Shown one piece after another: positions 44,766-56,230 of a stretch of DNA of 64,000 nucleotides. The stretch is from the NCBI GenBank assembly GCA_002917075.1, contig NTMA01000108.1, positions 62,001-126,000 on the forward strand, written 5' to 3'. The translations under genes were made by a program, and so were the position numbers. Under the pieces are notes generated by a model. It did not search any database and was not told the DNA's origin. It worked only from the letters and a program-made list of their open reading frames with translations. The first letter of the stretch is position 1. Each line of letters opens with the position of its first letter. The stretch comes from Hawksworthiomyces lignivorus. Lineage: Eukaryota; Ascomycota; Sordariomycetes; Ophiostomatales; Ophiostomataceae.

Positions 44766-46046
44766 CTAAAGCTCAGCTGTAGTTGGCCAGTATACCTGTG
44801 ATGACCGGAATCCTATTTTTCTGCTCGCATTCGCCACTTCCATCGAGTATGTCTTGCAGGAATTGGGCATATCAGGGATCTGAATGGGATCTGTAAGCGT
44901 TGCGGTTGGGTCTCCCTCTCCGTTGCTGCCACTGCTATTTTGCCCTTCTCTCTGCTCCATTGTCACTGTAGCGGCTTCGGTGTGGAGAATGGGGTACTTT
45001 GAATGCGACCGAGGGTAAAATGTAGAGCGACGGCGACCTGTATGGTTCGGTTGGCTGCGCAGCTGCTGGAAGCGAGTTGTGTTTAACCTATTCAAAAGTG
45101 ATTCCAAGTTGATCTCAGTGCACATCTTCTCTCTGGCTTGCTTTGGCAGGGCGGGAGGGTCTCTAGTCGGCTGATTAGATATAAGCTCGCTACAGCCTCT
45201 TTCGCCGCTCTTGGTGATATCATTTGGGGTTGACGGCAGGCCCAAGTCATGGCTACTATTTCCCGTATTGGCACTTGGTTCCCTGACATCGCTTACATCG
45301 CTTGACTGACGTGTGGGCAGGTGAAAAATCGGTATGGCAACTGCTGCCTCGTCAATGATATTTGAGTTTGTCTGCTTTGTCGGCGAACTGTACTGATTCC
45401 GGACTGTGTGGCCAATGTTGTCTCTGTTTCTATCAACGCCCTTTCGATGAACGCCCTCACTCTCAGATGTGTATCCGGCGTCGAAAACTGCACCACAGTC
45501 ATGCTCAGTGCTTTTGGCCCGGGTTATGCCAGGCATGCGAAGCATAGGAATCGGGTGACGGCTGCCACCGGTCTTGGCGACGTCTGCATAGCTGAGGGAG
45601 GGGTTTGCCAGAGACGTTAATACGGCGTCTGCTGTTCGGGAGGCGATCCTCCGGTATGTCTCCAATAGATTACTTTGGCTTCGCTGCAGGCGAGACGAAG
45701 CAGAAGAGTTGGAAACAACACTTGCAAACGATAGCAGCCCAGCTGTGCGGGAGATGGGAGACGGTGGTGTTTCATCGGCTGCTAATGGGCTGGGGAGAGA
45801 ACTGGTGGGAGCTTTTCGGCCGGGCAGCTGCTGTGAATTTGAATGCGGAGATGCAGTGGCGCTTGTCCTAATATTGGGTTCAGAGGCGGCTGTCTGCCGA
45901 GTACGAGCCGGTCGAGACAGATTGGGTGTTGACTGACTTGTTGTTCTACTGGGCGACTCCATCACAGTGATCCCTCGAAGATTGGGAGTCGAAGATCGGC
46001 GTACCAGCGACGCATGGCGGACTGCCTGTTTTCTCCTTTTCCTCAT
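44766..46046 (-). CDS. Unrecognised Ser/Thr-rich, probably disordered protein
   Basis: Predicted 426 residues, single exon, ATG at 46046. No known domain seen. The sequence starts very basic (RKRRKQAVRH), which could be a nuclear localisation signal, and is rich in Ser, Thr, Arg, Asn and Pro. Near the N-terminus the phrases STPNL, TSQSTPNL and SEPNI recur at 15-20-residue spacing, resembling basophilic kinase or 14-3-3 sites (inference). One more ordered helix is possible at about residues 118-155 (SRLQRSQSNLLETYRRIASRT, then LANPSLSYADVA). Codon use is weakly biased. The length of the open frame and the absence of frames as long on the other strand support a real, fast-evolving gene. Additional upstream or downstream exons cannot be excluded. 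Confidence 0.5.
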   Translation of the reverse strand: MRKRRKQAVRHASLVRRSSTPNLRGITVMESPSRTTSQSTPNLSRPARTRQTAASEPNIRTSATASPHSNSQQLPGRKAPTSSLPSPLAADETPPSPISRTAGLLSFASVVSNSSASSRLQRSQSNLLETYRRIASRTADAVLTSLANPSLSYADVAKTGGSRHPIPMLRMPGITRAKSTEHDCGAVFDAGYTSESEGVHRKGVDRNRDNIGHTVRNQYSSPTKQTNSNIIDEAAVAIPIFHLPTRQSSDVSDVREPSANTGNSSHDLGLPSTPNDITKSGERGCSELISNQPTRDPPALPKQAREKMCTEINLESLLNRLNTTRFQQLRSQPNHTGRRRSTFYPRSHSKYPILHTEAATVTMEQREGQNSSGSNGEGDPTATLTDPIQIPDMPNSCKTYSMEVANASRKIGFRSSQVYWPTTAEL

Positions 46047-48598
46047 CTTGGGAAGAGCTTCGTTAACGAAAAGCCTGTAAACTGCTGAGAATGACGAGCT
46101 CGCTGAATATGGTTTGTTGTAATTGTTACGAACTGTGTTCTCCTGGGGATAATCCAGGCAATTTGCAGAGAAGTGGCGGCTAATGCATTTGTCATATGCT
46201 GCTGCTGCTGTTCTGTTACGCTCTTTCTCTTATAGTCTTTTGTGTAAAAGTGATTTCTCTGGAAGCTAAAGGCAGCCTGCCCATAACCAAGCCTTCCAGC
46301 TTCTCTTTGCGCGGCCTTTCATAAGAGGTAGCGAACAGGCAATAAGAAATTCATCGACAAGTAGTCTGTCAGAGACACTGTATGGGCAAGCTTGAGCATA
46401 CTTTGCAGCATGTCATGCTACGCTCAGCATTTCCTTCTTCTCCATTGGCAACTTCTATTTAGCTCTGAACGATCTCGTTTCGGCGCAGCAGCGTATTGTC
46501 AAAAGACTGCATACATTCTTTAAGAGCCATGACTTGCTCTAGTTGATTTCTCAAGACTTGCGGATGTAATTATTCCCAGGTCCAAGTTTGGCCTGCTGCT
46601 CTAGCTTATTCAAGATATAATAATGCTCACTAGGTTGCTCAGAGTGCTCTAGAGGACTTCAGATATTTGAGAAGGAACTGGAGGAGGTAGCGGGAGTAGT
46701 GACCACACTCTCTGCAACAGAAAGCTAAACGGAACTAGTTAGCCATTTTTGAGTTTATTTATTACGTCTCTTGCATTGTCAGGCACCCACAAAGCAGCCC
46801 TTCCTTTACATCTGCTGGTCAAGGACCGTGTCGGAGGTGTATCTCTAAATGAGAGCTTGCACTTTGCAACAACAAGTCTTATATTTACGCCTTTTGCTGA
46901 TTTTCTCTAAAAATCACTTCGAATAATTATTCCCTAAGCGCAACGAGTACGAATATCTCGGCGTAAATGACAACACGCCCGTTCATATGAGCCTTGAAAG
47001 GCTGAGCGATGTCTTGGTAAGGGTTGAGTCATTCGACACGAGTCTTCGATTCTGGGCAGTAAACTTCTATATTAGGATGCTTTTGTTCTTTTAGCCTAAC
47101 GTATCATATTCCAAAAAGAACAACGCCCTGACATAGACCATACTAATGGCATGTTTCTGTTTAGACGATACCACATAAGGAAGTGGTGATGACTACAGAG
47201 GTTGATGATTGACCCACTTTATCAAACGCAAGTGGCACTCAACTCTTAGTGTCTTAGTAGAGACTGCTAGACTGCCAGACTGCTGCAATACGAGAACAAG
47301 CAAGTAAGCGAAATACTCAAAGTCACTGTGGTTCCATCAAACAGATGAAGAGCGCGGCGGTCGGAGGACCCGTGGCCAAAAACGGGACTATCCATGGCCT
47401 TCTTGAGGCTCGGAGAGCTATTCACTATTGAACCAGAATGAGGACCTGGCGCCGCTCTTAGTGGCCGTGAAGCTTGTTCGCCACTTGGGATGTAACTTTC
47501 CCCAAATCTGCCTCGTTCGGCGAGCGGTGGTCGCTCGTCACATCCCTGTCTGCAGCATTCGTCTCCTTTGGACTAGACGTGGAGCTACCCGAGCCAATAA
47601 AGCAGGGGTTTGAGCTGCAGTCGCTAGCCTTGTACAAGTAGTTAGATACTTTTGCCTTATTCTCTCAGTCCAGAGGTTCTCCTTCGATAGATTTTCTAAG
47701 CACCTTTTCGCTAGAACATCTTGGCAAAGTCGTATCTCGTTTGATCCAGAGGGACTGGCTGGAAATTGTGATAGGAGCTTGTCCTTAGGCCGAGATGCCG
47801 TCCACCAGGCGGGCATGGTACATCGATGCACTCGCAAAAAAATACTTTAGTGAGGGCTGCACCGCTAGCATAGACAGCCCTGAGGATTTGCTCCATCAAT
47901 CTGGAAGCTATTGGGACAACTGTAGCTGGCTGCAGGAGCCGTGACTAGTAGTGTGGTTTCGTACATTTGGTGAGCCTAAACCGCTGCGCAAACGTCGGAC
48001 TGTTGTAAAGAACGCCAGCCAGCTCTGCGTTGTTTCTGTGCGTATACGGAGAGTTCGACTCGGCTAGTCTCAGCTAGAGGCGCCATCAAGCCACAGGGCG
48101 TCTTCTGCGACTTTAGTTAAGAGATAAGTACCTGGGCGTAAACTTGCCCCAACGTATAGGATGAGCAGGGCGAATCAGTCAACTCTTGATGTGGGCATTC
48201 GTGTGAATTCCCTGCACCCATTCTGCACTTTCGACTTTTGCAGGCAGCCAAACCTGCTTGCTCTCCCCTCCCCCACTCGCCAGACCAGTTCAGTACGTTC
48301 CTCTTCTCGCCTTTGTCTGAACACATGGGGGGCGGTCTCTAGTATATCAGTACGTAGCTAGCCGTGCACTACCACAGAAAATATTTAGAGAAGTAGGGAG
48401 TGATACAAGGAATGATATACCCTCGTCGTTCTAGGCGATGCTCTTGAAGAGCTATATTCAAAGTTCCTATATCTATTAAGCGTGACCTCTGAAGCATGAA
48501 GCTTAGAAGCGGCCCAGAAATTGGACCAGGCCTGGTGCGGACATCCATTCTCGAGCATTTAACTGGGGTTTTCACAGACATTGCGCTGGAACAGAGCA
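46047..48598. other. AT-rich spacer containing a decayed coding fragment
   Basis: 2.55 kb. Mostly AT-rich without frames, except for a GC-richer island from about 47340 to 47950, described separately. No transposon ends or terminal repeats seen. Confidence 0.5.
47471..47944 (+). pseudogene. Probable relic of a protein gene (family unknown)
   Basis: A GC-richer island in AT-rich DNA. Three plus-strand stretches read like ordinary protein although no single frame joins them: 47471-47641, containing WSLVTSLSAAFVSFGLDVEL; a stretch around 47685-47785, containing FSLEHLGKVVSRLIQRDW; and 47789-47944, containing RRAWYIDALAKKYFSEGC, closed by TGA. Splice-like sites lie between them (ctctcag, tccttag), but the phases I tried do not connect cleanly, so either there are undetected introns or the gene is broken. 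I cannot name the family. Confidence 0.3.
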
Positions 48599-51325
48599 AT
48601 GGCGGCACAGTACGACTATTATCGCCATGGAGATCGAGCTGGGGAGTCGTCACAGTCACTGCTTGCCAGTAATACATCACGGCTGTCTCTTGATAGACTG
48701 AGAGCCTTGAATCTGTCGCGTTCGACCTTTGGAGACTCTCGGACGGCTACGCCTGCCAGCTCTCACCAGAGCAGCATGAGTACCACGCTCGGCGGTTATC
48801 TATCGTCTCTGTTTGGTATGTTGACGGGCCTTCCTAGCAACCACAAAGTTCAGCCATCTGGACCCGGTGCACAGGCTACAACACCTCGCGGTGCACAGCC
48901 ATCCAGACCCGGTAGATCGGTTGCTGCGCCTTACGGCGCGCAGCCATCCGGACTCCGTGAACGAACAGTCGCACCTCGCAATGTGCAATCATCAAGACCC
49001 AGTGAACGAGCAGCGCCGCCTCGCAATGTGCAGCCGTCTAGACCCAGTGAACGAGCATTCACACCTCACAATGTGCAGCCGTCTAGACCCAGTGAACGAG
49101 CATTCACACCTCACAATGCGCCGCCGTCTAGACCCAGTGAACGAGCATTCACACCTCACAATGTGCCGCCATCTAGACCTAGTGAACCAGCTGTCACACC
49201 TCATAATGCGCAGCCGTCCAAGCTCGGGAGACAAGTCACCGTGCCCGGCGGCGCGCCGCCACCTGGATCCGGTGAACGGGCATCCACACCTCGTAATACG
49301 CAGCCAGCCAGACCCAGTGAGCGAGCATCCACACCTCGCGGTGTGCAGTCGTCCAGGCTCGGTAGACAAACTACCGTGCCTGGTAGTGTGCCGCGGCCTG
49401 GATTCGGTGAACGAGCATCGACACCTCGTAATGCGCAACCGTCTAGACTCGGTAGACAAGCTACCGTACCCGGTAGTACGCTGTCATCTGGATCTGGTGA
49501 ACGAGCATCCACACCTCGCAATACGCAGTCGCCCAAGCTCAGTAGACAAGTCACCGTGCCCGGCGGCGCATCGCTACCTGGATTTGGTGAACGGGCATCC
49601 ACACCTCGCAATACGCAGTCGTCCAGACCCAGCGAGCGAGCATTCACACCTCATAATGCGCAGTCGTCTAGGCTCGGTAGGTCAGTTACCGCGCCGCCAA
49701 CATCCGGATTCGGTGAACGAGCTGTAACACCTCGCAATGCACTGCCGTCTAGACTCGATAGGCAGGCCAGCGCGCCTTACGGTACCTCGCCATCCGGATT
49801 TGGTGAACGAACTGCCACACCTCATAATGTGCAGCCATCCAAACTCGGTGAACAGGTCGCCACATCTCGCGATGCCCAGCCCTTCGGGCTCGGTAGAGAA
49901 GCTGTCGCAGCATATAATGTCCAGTCATCTGAATTTGGTAGGCAGGTTGTCGAAACTAACAAAGACACGTATTATACGACCATAAATGGTACAAGGCGTA
50001 GCATGAGCGCCAGACGACCGGTTTCCAAGCTCATTGAAGCAGTGCGAGAGTGTGTTATTTGCACCGAGGAGAAGCCGGTACGGACAAGATTCCCGGCGTT
50101 CTCTGTGACGGACACATGCAACCACATCCCCGAAGCATGCATCTCTTGTATCCAGCAGCACATCAGGAGCAGCTTGGATTCCCGCGAATGGAACGATATC
50201 AGTTGTCCGGAGTGCCGTGGAATAATGTCGTATCAAGACATCGAGCGCCTCGCGGACCGAGAGACATTTGCGCGGTTCGTGGCACCTTTTTTTTCTTTTT
50301 CTTTTTTCACTTAGAACTAAAGTTTCTAACGAACTCATCAGCGTTGAGATGATGTCTCTGAACAGCATTATTAAGGCAGACCCGGAGATTTTTGAGTGCA
50401 CAGCAGGATGCGGTAATGCTCAGATCCACGGCTCCGGATCGTCCCAGCCTATTGTCATCTGCGCCAAGTGCGGCGCCAGGTCTTGCTTCACCCACGGCGT
50501 CCCTTGGCACGATGCTCTGAGCTGTGAGGAATTCGACCAGTATCTTGCGGATCCGGTGAACTTCAAATCGCGGCTCCAGAGAGAGGAGGAAGCGGAGCAG
50601 CGGGCCAAAGAAATGCAAGAGGAGGCGGATTTCCGGTATGCGATGAGCTTGCAGGAGGTGGAGAATCAAGAGGAGGTGAGGCGCGCACAAGAACAAGCTG
50701 AACACGAGAGACGGGAGCGCGAGCGGCGGAGGGCAGAAGAGCACCGAGCGATGGTGAAAGCCAGGGAACGTGCCGCCGCAGAGAAGAAGAAGCAGGAGGC
50801 CGCAAGCTTGGAGACTGTCAATAGGACATCCAAGCCATGTCCGGGCTGCAAGCGGCCGATTGAGAAGAACCAGGGCTGCGAACACATGACTTGTAAGTTT
50901 GTCTTTTGGCTTCTTTCCTTTTTGTACTTGCAGATTCAGAAAAAGACCGGGGCTAGTCGTGTTCGCTCTACAGCCCCCCCGAGAACCACCCATCCTACAT
51001 TCCCCATAACACGACCATTAATCATATACAGGTTCTCAGTGTGGCCATGAGTTCTGCTGGCGGTGCCGCGCTGCCTGGGGCTCATGCCATCATTGATAAT
51101 CAAGGCGGCTTGGAGACGCGTGATTTCGATCGTGTACATGCTATGAGATGAGCACGTAGAGAGCCAGGGTTGATTTTACGAACAATTGCTGACTCCTACT
51201 CAGGCTCCGTATGCAAGCACGAGTTTTGTTGGATTTGTCTCCATGACATGAAGGTAATCTTGAAGAATGGCAACGACCGCCACGCTCGGTCATGTCCTTT
51301 TCACTCCAACAATGTTTTAGATTGA
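48599..51325 (+). CDS. RING-IBR-RING (RBR) E3 ubiquitin ligase with repeat-rich N-terminus and alternative last exons
   Basis: RBR ligases accept ubiquitin on a RING2 cysteine before passing it to substrate. Exons: 48599-50274, 50342-50892, then one of two endings. Ending B (51204-51325) gives 782 residues; ending A (51032-51096) gives 763. Introns: 67 bp with a ctaac branch point, then 311 or 139 bp. Residues 88-455 are about 24 copies of a 15-residue repeat. RING1 lies at about 483-540 (CVIC, CNHI, CISC, CPEC), the IBR in exon 2 ([20 protein letters not shown]), then a long charged helix of Glu/Arg/Ala, then RING2: CPGC, GCEHMTC with the probable catalytic Cys738. Both endings supply the remaining zinc ligands: A with CGHEFCWRC and a short CHH end, B with [12 protein letters not shown] and the [12 protein letters not shown] end usual in fungal IBR proteins. 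B has the better branch point and pyrimidine tract and may be the default. Confidence 0.88.
48860..49960 (+). repeat. 45-bp coding minisatellite, about 24 degenerate units
   Basis: Each unit encodes 15 residues. Two unit types can be told apart: type A like [15 protein letters not shown] or [15 protein letters not shown], and type B like [15 protein letters not shown]. Units 4-7 are nearly identical in DNA; from unit 12 onward A and B mostly alternate, giving a 90-bp higher-order period. One unit near 49680 is shortened by three codons. The length is always a multiple of three, so the frame is kept. Confidence 0.9.
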
Positions 51326-51957
51326 GTCATGATTCTTTCTGTGCGGGTGCCCGCGGATGCTGTCGTGCCTGGAACGGATAATATATTCTCTCTCTAAATC
51401 AAGTACGGCTTGCCAAGGCTCACTGCTAATTGGTTAGCTGTCTACTCTTAATTGCCATGTGTAACACCACCCTCGTTTCTGAATATCTCTTGTGATATAT
51501 TACTCGAATCAGCCCATCTCATCTCATAAAACTCACGAGCTGCCTCCGACAGGCAAGCATCCGTGCTGCATGGTGGAAAAAAAAAAATGTTGACGGGATG
51601 CAGGATGCCCCAAGACTTAGATATGTTGAGTGCTAGACGAATCACAGAATGTTGCAGCTGCTGGGGATCAAATATTTAAAATTATTTAGAGAGAGAGCAT
51701 AGTGCGTTACTCTATACAATACAAAAGACTAGTTTAATATACATACGAGTACATACACAAAGGATAAAGAACGGCAGACGGATCGCCATATTGTAAGTGC
51801 TCCTCCTTAATAGATAGTGCTGGTAGCTAAAATGGCCATCACGTGATGAATTTACTACGTCATCTCCACCAATTCGCAGAATTTTTCTTTGCGACAAAAT
51901 AAATCGTTAAACTTCTGGCCCTTGGATATTGGAGTCAACTCAGTGCCAGAAACAAAA
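51326..51957. other. Spacer and leader of ade2
   Basis: About 630 bp of AT-rich sequence between two plus-strand genes. The ade2 reading frame is open back to 51889, but only from a TTG. No RNA gene seen. Confidence 0.5.
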
Positions 51958-53883
51958 ATGGGTCCCAAACCCGTTATTGGCCTTCTCGGCGGCGGCCAGC
52001 TGGGCCGGATGCTGTGTGAAGCCGCAGCTCCCCTCGAGATTGACATTGCTATCCTGGACGCAGACAATGCGCCTGCCAAGCAGGTCAACCAGAGCGAGCA
52101 CCACGTCACAGGGTCCTACAAGGATGCTGAAAAGATCAGGCAGCTGGCTAGCCGGTGCAGCGTTCTCAGCGTCGAGACAGAGCATGTCGACACGAATGTT
52201 CTCGAAGAGATTGCGACAAGCACAGACGTAGCCGTGTATCCGTCCTGGAAGACGATTCGGCTAATCCAGGACAAGTACGAGCAGAAGTCCTACCTGGGCG
52301 ATCAAGGCATCCCTGTTGCAGATCACATGGCCATTGAAGGAACTGGAGAGGCCATGCGCTCTAGCCTTCGCGAGGTATCGGCCAAGTTCGGGCTTCCTTG
52401 GATGCTCAAAGCCAGGAAAGACTCATACGACGGCCGGGGCAACCTCAAAATCTCCAGCGAAGCCGACTTGGATCGTGCTGTTGCAGAGTTTGGCAATTTC
52501 AGCTGCTATGCGGAGAAATTCGTGCCGTTTCAGTGCGAGCTGTCCATCTTGGTCATCCGCACCGAAGACGGCGACGGACGTACGAAGCGCTTGGTGCCTT
52601 ATCCTGCGGTAGAGACGGTGCATGAAGATAACGTCTGTTCGCGGGTCTACATGCCACCGCGGGCCACCCCTGATTTTGTGTGCAAGAAGGCGCAACAGGT
52701 CGCCTGCAGCGTGGTTGATAAGCTGTGGGGGAGAGGCATTTTTGCGGTCGAGACCTTTGTGACCAAGGACAACGAGATCCTGGTCAATGAGATCGCCCCT
52801 CGGCCTCACAACTCAGGGCATCTCTTCACCGAGGCAGTGCCTTATATGTAAGCAATTCTGGCTGCCTTGCGAGTTTGGCCGGTAGAAGCTAACCCGTACT
52901 CAGGTCACAATTTAAGGCGCAGCTGGCCTCCATCCTTGACGACCCGCTGCCTCTTGAGCTGGAGCCAAGCGTCTCGTCAAGCTTAATGATTAACATCCTA
53001 GGAGGCACTAGCGCCGAGTCCCATCTTCCGCTTATTGAGAAGGCCAAGTCAATGTATGGGAAGAAGATGGCTGTTTACCTCCATCTTTATGGGAAGCAGT
53101 CCAAGCCTGGGCGAAAGATCGGCCACATTACGGTTACCGGCCTGGTCGCTGATATAAAAGAGCTCGAAGTGTTCGCAGAACCGCTGGTAAAGTTGGCCGA
53201 GGAGATCCGGCAAGAGAGGCTGCACGCACGCAGCGAGACGCTTCGGCCAGAGCAGGCCATCGCCAAGCAGCCAGAGCCGCTGGTCCTTGTCACGATGGGC
53301 TCCGACTCGGATCTTCCCGTGCTGAAGGGCGGCATAGACATTCTAAACCAGTTCGGCGTGCCGTGGGAAGTCGACATTACGTCGGCGCATCGCACGCCAG
53401 CCAAGATGGCCGAGGTGGCAGAACAAGCTGCCGCCCGCGGCATCAAAGTCATCATCGCGGCGGCTGGAGGAGCTGCCCATCTGCCAGGAATGGTGTCCGC
53501 ATACACGTCATTGCCTGTCATCGGTGTCCCCGTCAAGGCTACACACCTAGACGGAATGGACTCTCTGCTCAGCATATGCCAAATGCCCGTAAGTCCATCG
53601 ATCCCTGAATTGAACCCTTTTGATTATTTCCCCCCCCCCCCCTTTTTTTTTTTTACCGAGTCTAACAAGACAATAGCGAGGCGTGCCGACTGCTACGGTG
53701 GGAATTAATAACTCTGTCAATGCGGCTCTTCTCGCTATCAGATGCTTAGGCGCGTTTATTCCTGCCTTTGGCGAAAAGATGAGAGCATATCAGATGCAAA
53801 ACAAAGAGCAGGTAGAGGACAAGGCCAGTGTCCTGAGAGAGATTGGCGTAGAAGCCTATCTGGCAAAGATGAAAAAATCATGA
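51958..53883 (+). CDS. ade2: Phosphoribosylaminoimidazole carboxylase (two-domain, ATP-grasp plus AIR carboxylase)
   Basis: De novo purine synthesis: converts 5-aminoimidazole ribotide to its carboxylated form (CAIR). Three exons: 51958-52847, 52904-53588 and 53677-53883; introns 56 bp (GTAAGC, gctaac branch point, CAG) and 88 bp (GTAAGT, TAG), the second containing a C13-T12 block. Product 593 residues, close to yeast Ade2. The N-terminal PurK-like ATP-grasp half has [25 protein letters not shown] and [13 protein letters not shown]. The C-terminal PurE-like half starts near residue 430 with [13 protein letters not shown], then [10 protein letters not shown] with the catalytic His, and [12 protein letters not shown]. 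The last exon has the usual ending with [21 protein letters not shown]. Loss of this gene classically gives red pigmentation in fungi (established). Cytosolic. Confidence 0.97.
53630..53654. repeat. C13-T12 block in ade2 intron 2
   Basis: Thirteen C followed directly by twelve T on the sense strand, forming an extended polypyrimidine stretch upstream of the tctaac branch point and TAG acceptor. Confidence 0.9.
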
Positions 53884-54649
53884 CGAGTTTCATTTGGTTC
53901 CATTTTCTCCCTGTACATACGGTTAGAGCGCGGCCGCGAAATGGAGAAGTTAATAACAGAAGAAGCATCGTCGTCATTTAAGCCTTTGAATGTATCTAAC
54001 ATTGGCTTCATAGGAAAGGCTAAACGGTTTTAACGGACCGGTGCGCCAAGCATGTAAGTATTCGAACAGATGCTAAAGAATAAGACTTTTGTCATCGTGC
54101 CCACAGAGAGCGCCGCCAGTTTTCGACTAACAGGATAGAGTCGCATTGCATGAATTGTCAGCACACTATATTGAGCTTGGCCTTTTCTATTTGCCAACAG
54201 CATTGTGAACTGAGTTGCAGACGTACCGTTTTGTAGGCATCCATGCTTGGCTTCTAATAGCTGCCTGGATTTAATGCAACTTTGATGCAGTAGCGCAACA
54301 GCAGAAATCATGGCTGCTTGTATTCCTTCCTGGAAATGTAGACCTATTCTACGAAAATCAGCGCCACAAGGCTGCATCCGTCGAAATTGGGGGCATAATG
54401 CATCTCCAATCCATCCAGCGGCTACGGCGCTGACAGTAAGTCTTATATTCTTATAGAATAAATACCATTTTCAATTTCCTCTTTTCATCGCATTGAAACT
54501 GCGCATAGCCCTTCAACATTATCTACATTCATCAGAGAATCGTCAAGGATTATCCAAATGTTTGGTCACTAGGCTATTTTTCACTTGCATTTAAACTGTA
54601 TCTGACGAGCAAACCCATTCAATCAATTGCATAGCCTGTCAGCTTCATC
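53884..54649. other. Intergenic spacer
   Basis: About 770 bp, AT-rich. A 115-codon minus frame at 54030-54377 has no motif and is not supported. Confidence 0.5.
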
Positions 54650-55060
54650 ATGACACGCTCCATCCATCCCCCCCAAATCCACGGTCCCGGCTGGCACAGC
54701 GAAGCTCACACACCAGTCGTCGACGGCAAGTACTACGACCGCAACACCGGCGAGCTGCGCCGCATCGCAGATGACCATCCGGCGGGAGTGTACTTGGGCC
54801 CGCCAGCTGTCGACATCGTCGTGCGGAACCTGTACGATGAGACCATCCATTGCTGCGTTCGCGCGGCTCGCCCGTTTCCCATGGAGGCGCTTCTGTGCCA
54901 CATCATGAGGCTAGTCGGGAACCGCCAGCTGGAGCTGGATTCGGTCGTAGCGACGACCTTTTCGATCCGGGTGACTATGGCGCACGCGATGACCCTGGAG
55001 GAGTTCAACAAGACTGCTTTTGAGATGGTGGATGGTATTTGGGACGAGGAGCTGGAGTGA
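54650..55060 (+). CDS. Small unrecognised protein
   Basis: Predicted 136 residues, single exon, ATG at 54650. I do not recognise the family. The composition is that of a compact soluble protein: an aromatic/His-rich start (PPQIHGPGWHSEAHTP), a short KYYDRNTGELRRI turn, hydrophobic strands (VDIVVRNLYDETIHCCVRAA), a helix (MEALLCHIMRLVGNRQLE), another strand pair (SVVATTFSIRVTMAHAMT) and an acidic C-terminus (WDEELE). No signal peptide or membrane segment. GC-rich third positions and the sharp GC contrast with its AT-rich flanks support a genuine gene. It sits between ade2 and tsc13, both on the same strand, but spacing of more than 750 bp on each side gives no sign of shared control. Confidence 0.6.
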   Translation: MTRSIHPPQIHGPGWHSEAHTPVVDGKYYDRNTGELRRIADDHPAGVYLGPPAVDIVVRNLYDETIHCCVRAARPFPMEALLCHIMRLVGNRQLELDSVVATTFSIRVTMAHAMTLEEFNKTAFEMVDGIWDEELE

Positions 55061-56230
55061 TGCGCTTAGATCTTTGGATGACTACTTCTGGGGCTCAGAG
55101 GATGAAACTGAATGTGGGCAGGCTGCCGTAGGGATGATTATAGTTATCGCTCATGGCGATTGACAATGGGCGCTTCCTACTTTATTTATCTAGTTTCAAA
55201 TGTTTAATACACTAGATACAATTTACTCCTCCATTCAACAGCCGATATCTTACAACGCCACTCGAGAGAGAGCCTGGAGTATATCCTCCCGCTCCAAAGT
55301 TTGGCCGCCAATTCTCCTTCGTCAAGGCTGACCTTAGTCAATGCCCTCGGATGAGGTAGACTAGCCTTAAAAACAGAAAACTTGAATAATCCATGAAACG
55401 GTTTTTGTACTCTATGAGACAGAGCCGTGCCCTTTGCATGTTGTGTGTCTTTGGTCTTTTGGTCGTTTGCGTAGACGTACACAGCTGAGGTCAATGTGGT
55501 GTCAGCGTACTACTTTATGACAAAACAGATTATTTATGTATCCGTCAAACAATCGAGATTTCCTGCTAAGAATGTTGCTGAATGTTAGGTGATAGATATT
55601 AACGTCCTTCGCAAAAGAGAAAGATCTAATGCAGAAGGAAGCATGTGATGCTTATTGACTTATTTCCGATTTTGGAAATACTGCGCATCACTTATACGAG
55701 TGCTCCTTCCTTTGTACTCCGTACGGTGGGAAAAAAGCCTTTGTCATGCTAGAATAGCATTGACAGTCTGAGAAATTGCAGTTGGGGGCCGCTACGTCTA
55801 GCGTCATGCAACCTTTATTGCCCCAACGGTAGGAGCGCTGGTCCGCCAAACAGAGTTGGGAAAGAGGGCAGATTTCAACAAAATGGAAGGTGCGGCGCGT
55901 CATAGCCAATCAGCATTGCAATTGCCTTTTTTTGCTTTCCAAGCAGCCTCCCCCCCCCCCCCAAAAAGGAGACGGCCGAGGCACGAAGACAGCTTCACTA
56001 GACAGCTGTTCTGAACACTTTTTTTTTTTTTTATGTTGGCAGCCTGTTCCACTTCTCTTTTCTTCGAGTTTTATATTTCGATTTTCTTTTTTTAATATTT
56101 CTATTTTTGTCACCCTGCCTTTCTCTTCAATTCCATTCTCTAGACTCTTCTATCTTCGACTACAAGCAAATCCTGCTTCTTCCTACGCGTTCCGTATCTC
56201 AGCTTAACATTGCCAAACCCACGGGAGATC
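55061..56230. other. Spacer and CT-rich leader of tsc13
   Basis: AT-rich to about 55900, then pyrimidine-rich on the plus strand to 56210, with a C13 run at 55950-55962 and T-runs near 56020-56110. Consistent with the promoter and leader of the next gene. Nothing else identified. Confidence 0.5.

Noticed and set aside
51032..51325. Inclusion of both RBR last exons in one transcript
   Set aside because: Exon A ends in a stop at 51096 and has no good donor before it, so the two exons can only be alternatives.
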